64,000 nt of DNA from DATFVA01 sp963811905 (GTDB lineage: Bacteria > Bacteroidota > Ignavibacteria > Ignavibacteriales > Ignavibacteriaceae), in NCBI GenBank assembly GCA_963811905.1, contig CAWETK010000020.1, positions 62,001 to 126,000 on the forward strand. Reading direction: 5' to 3'. Under the pieces are notes generated by a model. That model did not search any database and had not been told where the DNA came from. It saw nothing but the letters and a program-made list of their open reading frames with translations. Position 1 is the stretch's first letter; every line of letters starts with the position of its first letter. A program made the position numbers and the translations under genes. Of the stretch, positions 27,574-35,597 are shown piece by piece.

Positions 27574-27963
27574 TTTCGCACCATTCATATTATTGATGTA
27601 TTTTAGAGAAGTGTTTATTTTATTAATAATTTTACGCAGGGTTAATGTTTCCAGTCACTATTCCAAAATCCGGAGATTTTTCATACATAATCTTTAACAG
27701 ATATTGTACCATGGATTTGGTTACTGAAAAAAACATATGTGTCTTCTTTATTATGGAATTTATGACTGAATTAGTGCTGATATGTCTTACTCTGAGAAAT
27801 AATTAGTGATGAATCTCTCACAGCATGAAATTATCGTTTTATTTTATAAGGTTTAATGACAATCCTGCCGGACAGATTGTGTAAACCGATTTGTGTGAAA
27901 AGGAAAAAATTTCGCGGATATGCAAATAAATCACATAACCATAAGAGATAATTTTATTTCATA
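27574..27963. other. Intergenic region between divergent DUF4382 and AEC genes
   Basis: About 390 A+T-rich bases. I see no structured RNA, repeat or supported small gene; a 31-codon frame beginning near 27713 has no ribosome binding site. Confidence 0.4.
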
Positions 27964-28908
27964 GTGCAGAATTTAATTGTAGTTGCGGGCCTGGTTGCCC
28001 CGGTTTTTTTAATTGTTGCTCTGGGTTATTTCCTGAAAAAGCTGGGAATGATAAATGATAATTTTGTAAAGCTGTCATCAAGAATTGTTTTTTCCGTCTC
28101 TCTTCCTGCCCTTATCTTTATTGAAATAGCAAAAACCGATCTGTCAAGAATCCTCAACCTGGAACTCATAGGCTTTTCTTATATCGGGACCCTTCTGACA
28201 TTTTTCTTTGTTTGGCTGATATCGATTCCGGCTGTTAAAACGGCTACAGACAGGACAGTTTTTATACAGGGAAGTTTCAGAGGAAACTTTGCCGTTATCG
28301 GGCTGGCACTGATTGCCAACGTCTACGGAGTAAATAACCTCGGAAAAGCATCACTTCTTCTTGCATTTACGATCCCTTTATACAACACCCTGTCAGTAAT
28401 TGCATTAACGGTTCCTCTTAGAAAAGAACGGCAAATGAATGTTGGTCATACCATATTTGAAATAGTCAGGAATCCGCTTATCCTGGCTGTAATATTCTCT
28501 TTACCGTTTTCCTACTTCAAAATAGAGCTTCCGTTTATTGTTGACCGTACGATTAACTATCTTGCAGCCCTTGCGCTTCCTCTCGCACTTCTTGGCATCG
28601 GAGGATTCATGAATTTTACAGAAATAAAGAAAGGATTTAAACTTTCGGTAATCTCATCAGCACTGAAATTAATATTTTTCCCTTTAGTTATGACTTACGG
28701 TGCTTACCTTTTCGGCTTCAGGGGATATGATCTAGGTATTTTATTTATCCTGTTTGCCTGCCCAACCGCTATTGCAAGTTTTATCATGGCTGAAGCGATG
28801 GGCTCAAATAGTAAATTAGCTGCAAACATTTTACTTATGACAACCCTTGCCTCACTTATTACAATTACTGCGGGACTTTTTATATTAAAACAATATAATC
28901 TTATCTGA
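27964..28908 (+). CDS. AEC-family (auxin efflux carrier-like) permease
   Basis: A 314-residue integral membrane protein with ten hydrophobic helices in two five-helix halves, as in the AEC/PIN-like family (opening VAPVFLIVALGYFLKKLGMI; conserved SLPALIF in helix 2; GNFAVIGLALIANVYG in helix 4; CPTAIASFIMAEAMG in the C-terminal half). These carriers export or exchange small organic anions such as malate or amino-acid derivatives; the substrate cannot be predicted. The start is a GTG. The ferredoxin gene follows closely in the same direction. Confidence 0.85.
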   Translation: MQNLIVVAGLVAPVFLIVALGYFLKKLGMINDNFVKLSSRIVFSVSLPALIFIEIAKTDLSRILNLELIGFSYIGTLLTFFFVWLISIPAVKTATDRTVFIQGSFRGNFAVIGLALIANVYGVNNLGKASLLLAFTIPLYNTLSVIALTVPLRKERQMNVGHTIFEIVRNPLILAVIFSLPFSYFKIELPFIVDRTINYLAALALPLALLGIGGFMNFTEIKKGFKLSVISSALKLIFFPLVMTYGAYLFGFRGYDLGILFILFACPTAIASFIMAEAMGSNSKLAANILLMTTLASLITITAGLFILKQYNLI

Positions 28909-28979
28909 TTTCTTTTTTATTGCGCAAACTGTATATTCAAATCAATTCATTTTCATCTTTTTTAAGGGAGAGGAATCCT

Positions 28980-29213
28980 ATGGAAAAAACTATACGCGGA
29001 TTAAAAATAATTATTGATGAAGATATGTGTATAGGAACGAGCAACTGCATACGGGTTGCAGGGGAAGTTTTCGAATTAGATAATCAAAAGATTGTCACTT
29101 TCAAAAAGGATATTGGTGAAATTGAACAGAAGATGCTGATAGAAGCATGTTCTGTATGCCCGGTAAATGCATTAACTGCGATAGATGAAAACGGGAACCA
29201 GGTAGTTCCTTAA
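28980..29213 (+). CDS. Small single-cluster ferredoxin, probably [3Fe-4S]
   Basis: A 77-residue ferredoxin. Cluster ligands read C17-x2-T20-x2-C23 ... C60-P, with an additional C57. The second ligand of the usual CxxCxxC motif is Thr, which in related monocluster ferredoxins goes with a [3Fe-4S] cluster. The start at 28980 is chosen over 28920 because a strong AGGGAGAGGA ribosome binding site lies just upstream. Such proteins donate electrons to cytochrome P450s or other oxidoreductases; here flavin and NADPH-dependent oxidoreductase genes lie a few kilobases downstream. Confidence 0.85.
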   Translation: MEKTIRGLKIIIDEDMCIGTSNCIRVAGEVFELDNQKIVTFKKDIGEIEQKMLIEACSVCPVNALTAIDENGNQVVP

Positions 29214-29287
29214 ATATATTGCATCAGGTACATTTACACGGGTAAATAGTTTTATTTTAGATACTAAAAACCAAGGAGGGCAGGAGT

Positions 29288-29761
29288 ATGGATGAAAAAG
29301 TATTAACGAAAGAACTTATAAACCTGTTGAGTAAAGAGCAGGCTCACATTTCTCTTGAAAATTCCTTAACAGGTTTGAAGCCTGAAAACCGGGCAAAGAA
29401 ACCGAAAGAGGGATTGCACTCAGTCTGGGATGAACTGGAACATATAAGAATTACGCAGGAAGACATATTAAAATATATGGTTGACCCTGAATGGAAATCA
29501 CCGTCCTGGCCTGATGAATACTGGCCGGCTGACAAAGACCAGGTTTCAGATGAAGAATGGAACAACTCTCTGAATCAGTGTATTTCCGACAGGGATGAAA
29601 TGCTGAAAATTATTAAAAGCCGTGGAAGTGATATAACTGATGCCATTCCTCATGCCCAGGTACATACATATCTAAGGGAAGTTCTGATAACAGCACAGCA
29701 TAATTCGTATCATGTTGCGCAGATCGCCCTGATAAGAAAAATGATCGGCGACTGGAAATAA
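29288..29761 (+). CDS. DinB-superfamily protein
   Basis: A 157-residue four-helix-bundle protein of the DinB/YfiT type. The predicted metal ligands are the histidine in SVWDELEHIRITQ and the two in AQHNSYHVAQIALIR near the C-terminus, the usual three-His arrangement. Members are thiol transferases or metal-dependent hydrolases; many have no known role. AAGGAGGGCAGG precedes the start. It sits in a run of same-strand genes with the ferredoxin and permease. Confidence 0.8.
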   Translation: MDEKVLTKELINLLSKEQAHISLENSLTGLKPENRAKKPKEGLHSVWDELEHIRITQEDILKYMVDPEWKSPSWPDEYWPADKDQVSDEEWNNSLNQCISDRDEMLKIIKSRGSDITDAIPHAQVHTYLREVLITAQHNSYHVAQIALIRKMIGDWK

Positions 29762-29813
29762 TCAGCTGGTTCACCTGACCGGAACATCTTCATTAATTTA
29801 ACTGAATTCCTTT

Positions 29814-31922
29814 ATGTTTGAATCAATAAAAAAGCGGAAATTAAAAAAAGAACTAAAACTGCTTGATGTATATGCTATAGCTACGGGTACTACATTAAGC
29901 AGCGGATTTTTTCTGCTTCCCGGGCTTGCAGCCGCTATTGCAGGACCTGCAATTGTTTTGGCCTACCTTCTTGCAGTTGTCCCGCTTATTCCTGCTATGT
30001 TCAGTGTTGTTGAACTTGCAACTGCAATGCCGAGGGCCGGAGGCGTCTACTTTTTTATGGATAGAACATTAGGGCCAATGTTCGGCACTATCGGGGGTCT
30101 CGGAACCTGGCTTGCCCTTATACTGAAGGTTTGTTTTGCTCTTATTGGTATGGGAGCATATATAGCTCTTTTTATCCCCTCGGTTTCAATCGTTCCCGTG
30201 GCAGTAACACTTGCCATCCTGATTGGAATACTTAATCTGTTCAGCGTTAAGGGCACCGGTAAACTCCAGGTAATTCTTGTGATGGTTTTGCTATCTATTC
30301 TTGCTGTATTTTTAGCAGGGGGAGTTCCTCAAATCAGTTTCTCAAACTTCAAAGGATTTCTTGATCCCGGGTTTAATGCAATATTTTCAGCTGCAGGACT
30401 TGTTTATATCAGTTATGTCGGAATTACCAAGGTAGCAAGTCTTTCCGAGGAAGTAAAGGATCCCGAAAGAAACCTTCCCCTTGGAATTTTTCTTTCACTC
30501 GGAACTTCTTTCATTGTCTACGGTTTGGGAACTGCAATTATGGTCGGTGTAATCCCAATGAAAGAACTTGTAGGCGATCTTACTCCAGCTGCAACTGCGG
30601 CTGAGAAATTCTTCGGTCCGACGGGAGTGATATTAACCTCGATAGCTGCCATCATTGCTTTTATCTCTGTAGCAAATGCAGGAACACTCAGTGCTTCCCG
30701 GTATCCCTTTGCAATGAGCCGCGATCATATAATGCCTCATATCTTTCAGAGACTATCTTCGCAGGGAATCCCATATGTATCGATCATTTTAACTATCACA
30801 ATAATTGTTGCAATAATTATTTTTTTCGACCCGACAAAAATTGCAAAACTTGCCAGTGCCTTTCAGTTATTGATGTTTGCGTTTGTCTGCCTGGGGGTAA
30901 TAGTAATGCGCGAAAGCAGAATTGAATCTTATGATCCGGGATTCAAATCGCCGTTCTATCCATGGATGCAGCTTATAGGGATATTTACCGCAATCTTTCT
31001 AATATATAAAATGGGCTGGCTGGCGATATCATTTTCATCAGCTTTGATAGCTGCAGCAGTACTATGGTACAGGTATTTTGCATATGGCAAAGTACAAAGG
31101 CAGGGAGCTGTCTATCATATATTTGAACGGCTGGGAAGATCAAGGTACAGCGGACTTGATAGTGAGCTCAGGGGTATCTTAAAAGAAAAGGGATTAAGAG
31201 AAGCAGATCCATTTGATGAAATCGTCACAAGAAGTTTTGTTATTGATGTTAAGGAGAAATCCGAATTCAGCGAGGTGGCCGGTCAGGCGGCAGTGTTATT
31301 TGAACAGGCGGTTTATGTCGATGCAGATACACTTGCAAATAAGTTCAATGAAGGCACAAAAATCGGACTAACACCGGTTACTCACGGAATAGCCTTACCG
31401 CATTTCAGACTGGAAAATATATCACAGGCAGAGATGGTACTTGTCAGAGCGCTTAAGGGAGTTCATATAAAATTTAATAATCCGATTACCGGCAAGCAGG
31501 ATGATGAGGCAGTAGTTAAAGCACTTTTTTTCCTTGTAAGTCCTGAGAAAGACCCCACACAGCATTTGCGGATCCTCGCTCAAATTGCCGGAAGGGTAGA
31601 GGATGATAATTTTACAGCAGAATGGGAAAAGGCAGAGAACGAACAGGAACTGAAAGAAGCTCTCCTTCATGATGAAAGACTATTGATGATCCATATTAAT
31701 AAACATGAATCCTCTTCATTCTTAATTAAAAAGGCATTGCGGGATATAAATATTCCTAAAGGTTGCCTGGTTGCTTTTCTCCGCAGGGAAGGAGAAACAA
31801 TTGTCCCGAATGGCAACACCGCTTTTAAAGACGGAGATTACCTCACAGTTATCGGCGATCCAAACAGCCTGGCTGAACTTAAAAAATACATAGATAATTA
31901 TCAGCCGGTTAAGAAACTTTAA
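29814..31922 (+). CDS. APC-family amino-acid permease fused to EIIA-like and TrkA-C domains
   Basis: A 702-residue fusion. Residues 15-425 are a twelve-helix APC amino-acid transporter (GTTLSSGFFLLPGLAAAIAGPA opens helix 1; SEEVKDPERNLPLGI is the conserved loop). Residues 465-605 match a PTS EIIA type-2 domain with His530 at the phosphorylation position (GIALPHFR). Residues 625-700 match a TrkA-C/RCK-C nucleotide- or ligand-binding domain (NIPKGCLVAFLRREGETIVPNG, FKDGDYLTVIGD). The soluble domains presumably gate amino-acid uptake by ligand or phosphorylation state. The architecture is known in other bacteria. No PTS HPr gene is nearby. Confidence 0.9.
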   Translation: MFESIKKRKLKKELKLLDVYAIATGTTLSSGFFLLPGLAAAIAGPAIVLAYLLAVVPLIPAMFSVVELATAMPRAGGVYFFMDRTLGPMFGTIGGLGTWLALILKVCFALIGMGAYIALFIPSVSIVPVAVTLAILIGILNLFSVKGTGKLQVILVMVLLSILAVFLAGGVPQISFSNFKGFLDPGFNAIFSAAGLVYISYVGITKVASLSEEVKDPERNLPLGIFLSLGTSFIVYGLGTAIMVGVIPMKELVGDLTPAATAAEKFFGPTGVILTSIAAIIAFISVANAGTLSASRYPFAMSRDHIMPHIFQRLSSQGIPYVSIILTITIIVAIIIFFDPTKIAKLASAFQLLMFAFVCLGVIVMRESRIESYDPGFKSPFYPWMQLIGIFTAIFLIYKMGWLAISFSSALIAAAVLWYRYFAYGKVQRQGAVYHIFERLGRSRYSGLDSELRGILKEKGLREADPFDEIVTRSFVIDVKEKSEFSEVAGQAAVLFEQAVYVDADTLANKFNEGTKIGLTPVTHGIALPHFRLENISQAEMVLVRALKGVHIKFNNPITGKQDDEAVVKALFFLVSPEKDPTQHLRILAQIAGRVEDDNFTAEWEKAENEQELKEALLHDERLLMIHINKHESSSFLIKKALRDINIPKGCLVAFLRREGETIVPNGNTAFKDGDYLTVIGDPNSLAELKKYIDNYQPVKKL

Positions 31923-31997
31923 ACTTATTTGTGAGTTATCTAAACTCTTTTGCTTTTTAAAATCCTTACACTGTGAACCAAAATATCCCGGAGAATT

Positions 31998-32876
31998 ATG
32001 ATTAAGAGAAAATTCGGACGAAACGATTTTGAAGTTTCCGCAGTTGGATTTGGTGCGGGTCATATCGGTGGAAATGAATTATCCGACACTGATGCCGGCA
32101 GGCTTTTAAATTTTGCATTAGATAATGGAATAAACCTTTTTGATACGGCAAGGGGATATGGTTTATCAGAGGAAAGAATAGGTGCATTTCTTTCATACAG
32201 AAGGGAGGAGTTTATTCTTTCTACGAAGGTGGGATATGATATACCGGGATATAATGACTGGACGTATGATATAATTTCAGCAGGAATAGATGCGGCTCTT
32301 AGAAAACTCAGGACTGATTATATAGATATAGTCCATCTTCATTCCTGCTCAAAGGAAATCCTTATTAAAGGAGAAGTAATAGATGCCCTCGATAAAGCAA
32401 AAGCCTCCGGCAAGATAAAAGCAGCTGCCTACTCGGGTGAAAATGAAGATCTGAATTATGCAGTTCATTGCGGAAGGTTTGATAGTTTACAGACATCTGT
32501 AAATGTAGCTGATCAGAGGGATCTTTCTGATCTGATACCCAAAGCAAAAGAAAGCGCAATGGGTGTCATTGCTAAACGTCCTATAGCAAATGCATTGTGG
32601 AAATACAATGAAAGACCCGCAGGAAATTATGCCGAAGAATACTGGGTCCGCTGGCACAGAATGAATTTAAAGTTTGATATAAAACCTGAGGAATTGTTTA
32701 TCAGGTTTTCCGCATTTGCGCCCGGGGTAGATTCTGCGATAATCGGAACATCCTCAGTTGAACATTTGAAAGCAGCCATTGAAGCTGTTAAAAAAGGAAA
32801 GCTGCCGGATGATATATTTAACGCTTTAAGGACAGCTTTTACTGAAAATGATAATAACTGGATTGGGAAAACCTAG
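31998..32876 (+). CDS. Aldo/keto reductase
   Basis: A 292-residue TIM-barrel oxidoreductase of the aldo/keto reductase superfamily, the NADPH-dependent reducers of aldehydes and ketones. Visible family features are GxGxxHIGG near residue 18, the catalytic-site NLFDTARGYGLSEERIG (Asp, Tyr), STKVGYD with the active-site lysine, DYIDIVHLHS with the conserved His, and the late DSAIIGTSSVEHL motif for the cofactor phosphate. GGAG precedes the start. It lies 20 bases upstream of the nitroreductase and is likely cotranscribed with it. Confidence 0.88.
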   Translation: MIKRKFGRNDFEVSAVGFGAGHIGGNELSDTDAGRLLNFALDNGINLFDTARGYGLSEERIGAFLSYRREEFILSTKVGYDIPGYNDWTYDIISAGIDAALRKLRTDYIDIVHLHSCSKEILIKGEVIDALDKAKASGKIKAAAYSGENEDLNYAVHCGRFDSLQTSVNVADQRDLSDLIPKAKESAMGVIAKRPIANALWKYNERPAGNYAEEYWVRWHRMNLKFDIKPEELFIRFSAFAPGVDSAIIGTSSVEHLKAAIEAVKKGKLPDDIFNALRTAFTENDNNWIGKT

Positions 32877-32896
32877 TTTTTATAATTGGATAGAAT

Positions 32897-33562
32897 ATGA
32901 AATATAAATTTATTCCTTTAACCGGCTTCAGGCAGCTTCCCGAACCTGAAATGATAAGCAGGTCGGCGGAGTTTTATGAAGAAATCAGGAAAAGAAGGTC
33001 AGTACGGGAATTCTCTCCCGGACCTGTATCTGTGGAAGTAATAAGAAACTGTATAAAAGCAGCCGGCACAGCTCCCAGCGGCGCAAATCTCCAGCCCTGG
33101 CATTTTGCTGTTGTTGAAAATAAAGAAGTTAAGCGTGAGATAAGGGAAGGAGCAGAGGAAGAGGAGAGAGAGTTCTATTCAAAACGTGCGCCTGAAGAAT
33201 GGCTTAAGGCAATTGCTCCGCTCGGAACGGATGAAAATAAGCAGTTCCTTGAAACCGCCCCCTACCTGATCGTTATTTTTTCAAAAAGTTATGATATAAT
33301 GACAGATGGTAAAAAGATAAAACAATACTATTCAATGGAATCAACCGGTATTGCTGCTGGAATTCTGATCACTGCATTACACTTCGCCGGTTTGGTAACA
33401 CTTACCCATACTCCTAGTCCGATGGGGTTCCTTAATAAAATTCTGAAGCGCCCTGTTAATGAAAAACCTTTTTTAATTCTTGCGGCGGGTTGCCCGGCTA
33501 AGGGAGTAAAAGTTCCGGATATTAATAAGAAAGACATTTCTGAGATTACTTCCTTCCTGTAA
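32897..33562 (+). CDS. Nitroreductase-family flavoprotein resembling iodotyrosine deiodinase
   Basis: A 221-residue FMN enzyme of the nitroreductase fold. It follows the iodotyrosine deiodinase (IYD) subgroup over its whole length: FIPL...PEPEMISRSAEFYEEIRKRRSVREF, AGTAPSGANLQPWHF (FMN site), the active-site lid EEEEREFYSKR, GLVTLTHTPSPM, and RPVNEKPFLILAAGCPA then VPDINKK. In IYD the lid residues Glu and Tyr bind the zwitterion of halotyrosine; here E90 and Y94 fit those positions, but the third lid residue (Lys) is not obvious near W102. A reductive dehalogenase of halotyrosine or a related quinone or nitro reductase is possible. Pairs with the aldo/keto reductase. Confidence 0.75.
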   Translation: MKYKFIPLTGFRQLPEPEMISRSAEFYEEIRKRRSVREFSPGPVSVEVIRNCIKAAGTAPSGANLQPWHFAVVENKEVKREIREGAEEEEREFYSKRAPEEWLKAIAPLGTDENKQFLETAPYLIVIFSKSYDIMTDGKKIKQYYSMESTGIAAGILITALHFAGLVTLTHTPSPMGFLNKILKRPVNEKPFLILAAGCPAKGVKVPDINKKDISEITSFL

Positions 33563-33706
33563 TAAGCTGCTGCTATTATTGGGATTGCGTTAAAAATCAC
33601 GTTATGTGCAGTATTGATTCCGCACAATATCATTTTATTAAACTTAAATTTGTTGAAACTGTCTAATAATATTAAAGATATAATTTCAATCCATATGGAA
33701 GAAGAG

Positions 33707-34492
33707 ATGAAAAAATTATCAATACTTGTATTGGCATCGGCAGCTTTGATGATATTCGGCTGCGGCAGCACAACCGAACTAACAAGCACCCCTGTTCCCG
33801 GAAAAATAGATATAAACGGCGACGCATCTGACTGGGGTACAAACCTGAAGTATCTTCCCGACGAAAAAGTTGCTGTCGGTGTATCGAATGATAATGATTA
33901 TCTTTATTTATGCCTTGCTGCAAGTGATATGAGCAAAATTATGCCGATGTTCGCGGGTGGTTTTACTGTCTGGGTGGAAAATGAAAATAAAAATGATAAC
34001 ACGATCGGCATAAAATATCCTCTTCATAATATAGTGAATGAATCCAGGATAATGATTAACCCCGGAGAGTTTCAGGAAAAAGGAAGAGGAATGATGATTA
34101 CAAAAATGATTAAAAACCAGGATGAGATCAGGATTCTGAATAAAGACAATTTTCCCTTAACAGTGATTTCTATTTCCGACAGCAGCGGTTTAACTGCCAG
34201 GCTCGGGTATAAAAATGATCAGTATGTTTATGAACTCAGGGTTCCTCTTAAAGTAAATGAACAGAACAAATATGGAATCAATGCAGATCCCGGCGAAAAA
34301 CTCCTCATTAAATTTGAAACTGAAAAACCGGAGAGGAACAATTTTGGCGGAAGAGAAGGTCAGGAAGGGAATAGACCCGGCGGTATGGGCGGTTTCCCGG
34401 GAGGAAACAGGGGCGGAGGAATGAGACCTGAGGGAGGAGGAAGAAGATCCTTTGAACCTGTTGATTTTTCGGTGGAAGTCATGCTAAAGTAA
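33707..34492 (+). CDS. Lipoprotein with CBM9/DOMON-like domain and Gly-Arg-rich tail
   Basis: About 261 residues. The start at 33707 (after GGAAGAAGAG) yields a lipoprotein signal (MKKLSILVLASAALMIFGCGS); the frame upstream lacks a signal. Residues 25-215 look like a CBM9/DOMON-type sandwich (GKIDINGDASDWG opens it; DNDYLYLCLAASD; YELRVPLKVNEQNKYGIN). The last 45 residues are rich in Gly, Arg and Pro (RPGGMGGFPGGNRGGG), a likely flexible or surface-binding tail. Similar proteins are found beside outer-membrane transport and metal-reduction genes, but the substrate is unknown. It converges on lpxA with 17 bases between the stops. Confidence 0.7.
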   Translation: MKKLSILVLASAALMIFGCGSTTELTSTPVPGKIDINGDASDWGTNLKYLPDEKVAVGVSNDNDYLYLCLAASDMSKIMPMFAGGFTVWVENENKNDNTIGIKYPLHNIVNESRIMINPGEFQEKGRGMMITKMIKNQDEIRILNKDNFPLTVISISDSSGLTARLGYKNDQYVYELRVPLKVNEQNKYGINADPGEKLLIKFETEKPERNNFGGREGQEGNRPGGMGGFPGGNRGGGMRPEGGGRRSFEPVDFSVEVMLK

Positions 34493-34509
34493 TTCAGCGA
34501 GAATGATCA

Positions 34510-35313
34510 TTATTTATTTCTTGCTGCTTCCAGGGCTCTGCCGTTTTTACCCGAAGCACTTGACTCAACGGAGGCAACCAATTCCCTGACAAATTGATTC
34601 CCGGCAAATTCGTCCTCCCTAAGCAGCTGTATTTTCTCTGATTTAGGCACTTCGCTTACAAACAGAATAATGAAAGCCTTTCTTAAAACAGAAATATCTT
34701 CAGTACTGAAATTTTTTCTTTTGAGTCCCTCTGTATTTATACTTCTTTCACGCGAAGGATTTCCTTCCATAATTACAAATGGGGGAACATCGCGATTGAT
34801 GCGGCTCATAAATCCTACGAAGCAATTTCGTCCTATAGTTACAAACTGATGAACACCTACTAGTCCGCCGAGATAGGCAAAATCTTTTATGATTATATGT
34901 CCTGCCAGCTGAGTGCTGTTTGCAATGATGATATTATTACCAAGGATGCAGTCGTGAGCGATATGAGAATATGCCATGATCAGGTTGTTGCTGCCTATGA
35001 TGGTCTTCCCCTCATTTGCAATAGTTCCCTGCTGTATGGTCACAAATTCTCTTATGGAATTATTATCGCCGATGATTACCTGGGATGGTTCTCCTTTGTA
35101 CTTAAGGTCCTGGTTAATATTTCCTATAACTGCCCCGGGATGGATGACATTTCCTTTTCCGAGTACCAGAGGTCCGTATAATACGGCATGATCTTTTATT
35201 ATACAGCCCTCCCCGATCTCAACCTTACCTCTTATAACGCAGTAAGCCCCAACCTCAACATTGCCGCCCAGGGTGACTTCACTATCAATAACCGCAGTGG
35301 GATGAATATTCAT
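34510..35313 (-). CDS. lpxA: UDP-N-acetylglucosamine acyltransferase LpxA
   Basis: A 267-residue left-handed beta-helix acyltransferase that starts lipid A synthesis by moving a 3-hydroxyacyl chain from ACP to UDP-GlcNAc. Hexapeptide repeats (I-x-x-x-A-x-I/V, G-x) run through residues 1-185; the diagnostic GNINQDLKYKGEPSQVIIGDNN segment and the catalytic His120 (AYSHIAHDC) are present, and the C-terminal helical domain follows (GLKRKNFSTEDISVLRKAF). Length matches the family (about 260). Other lpx genes are not beside it; this is a single gene convergent with the lipoprotein gene. Confidence 0.95.
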   Translation of the reverse strand: MNIHPTAVIDSEVTLGGNVEVGAYCVIRGKVEIGEGCIIKDHAVLYGPLVLGKGNVIHPGAVIGNINQDLKYKGEPSQVIIGDNNSIREFVTIQQGTIANEGKTIIGSNNLIMAYSHIAHDCILGNNIIIANSTQLAGHIIIKDFAYLGGLVGVHQFVTIGRNCFVGFMSRINRDVPPFVIMEGNPSRERSINTEGLKRKNFSTEDISVLRKAFIILFVSEVPKSEKIQLLREDEFAGNQFVRELVASVESSASGKNGRALEAARNK

Positions 35314-35469
35314 TTACATGATAAATTATTTGTTAACATCAGGCAAAATAATGATTTTTGGATAAAATTATCGAAGGTAAGTATAAAATCAGTGAGTCTC
35401 CGATGAATTTACAGAGGCTTAAGTGGGTGCACGGAACACACTTTTAGTAAGGATTTACTGATTTTCGAA

Positions 35470-35494
35470 GAGCGATTCAGCGAATCGCTCTACA
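35470..35494 (+). repeat. Palindromic repeat of the TGTARAGCG family
   Basis: Perfect 9-bp stem GAGCGATTC (35470-35478) / GAATCGCTC (35482-35490) followed by TACA. On the minus strand it reads TGTAGAGCGATTCGCTGAAT, matching the family at 50587-50705 and 58236-58294 with compensated stem changes. It is in the gap between lpxA and the OPT gene's terminator. Confidence 0.65.
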
Positions 35495-35551
35495 AGTTTC
35501 CCGCTACCGGGACACAAACTTTAAAATCAATTTCTCTTGAAGTCAAAAAAA

Positions 35552-35573
35552 AGCCCGTCATAAAAGACGGGCT
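35552..35573 (-). terminator. Rho-independent terminator of the OPT operon
   Basis: Stem AGCCCGTC (35552-35559) / GACGGGCT (35566-35573) with loop ATAAAA, followed on the minus strand by eight T. It lies just past the oligopeptide transporter stop. Confidence 0.9.
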
Positions 35574-35597
35574 CTTTGAAAAAAGGTTGATTCCTTT

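Noticed and set aside
33328..33789. 153-codon minus-strand frame over nitroreductase and lipoprotein starts
   Set aside because: Overlaps two well-supported genes in antisense and shows no domain.
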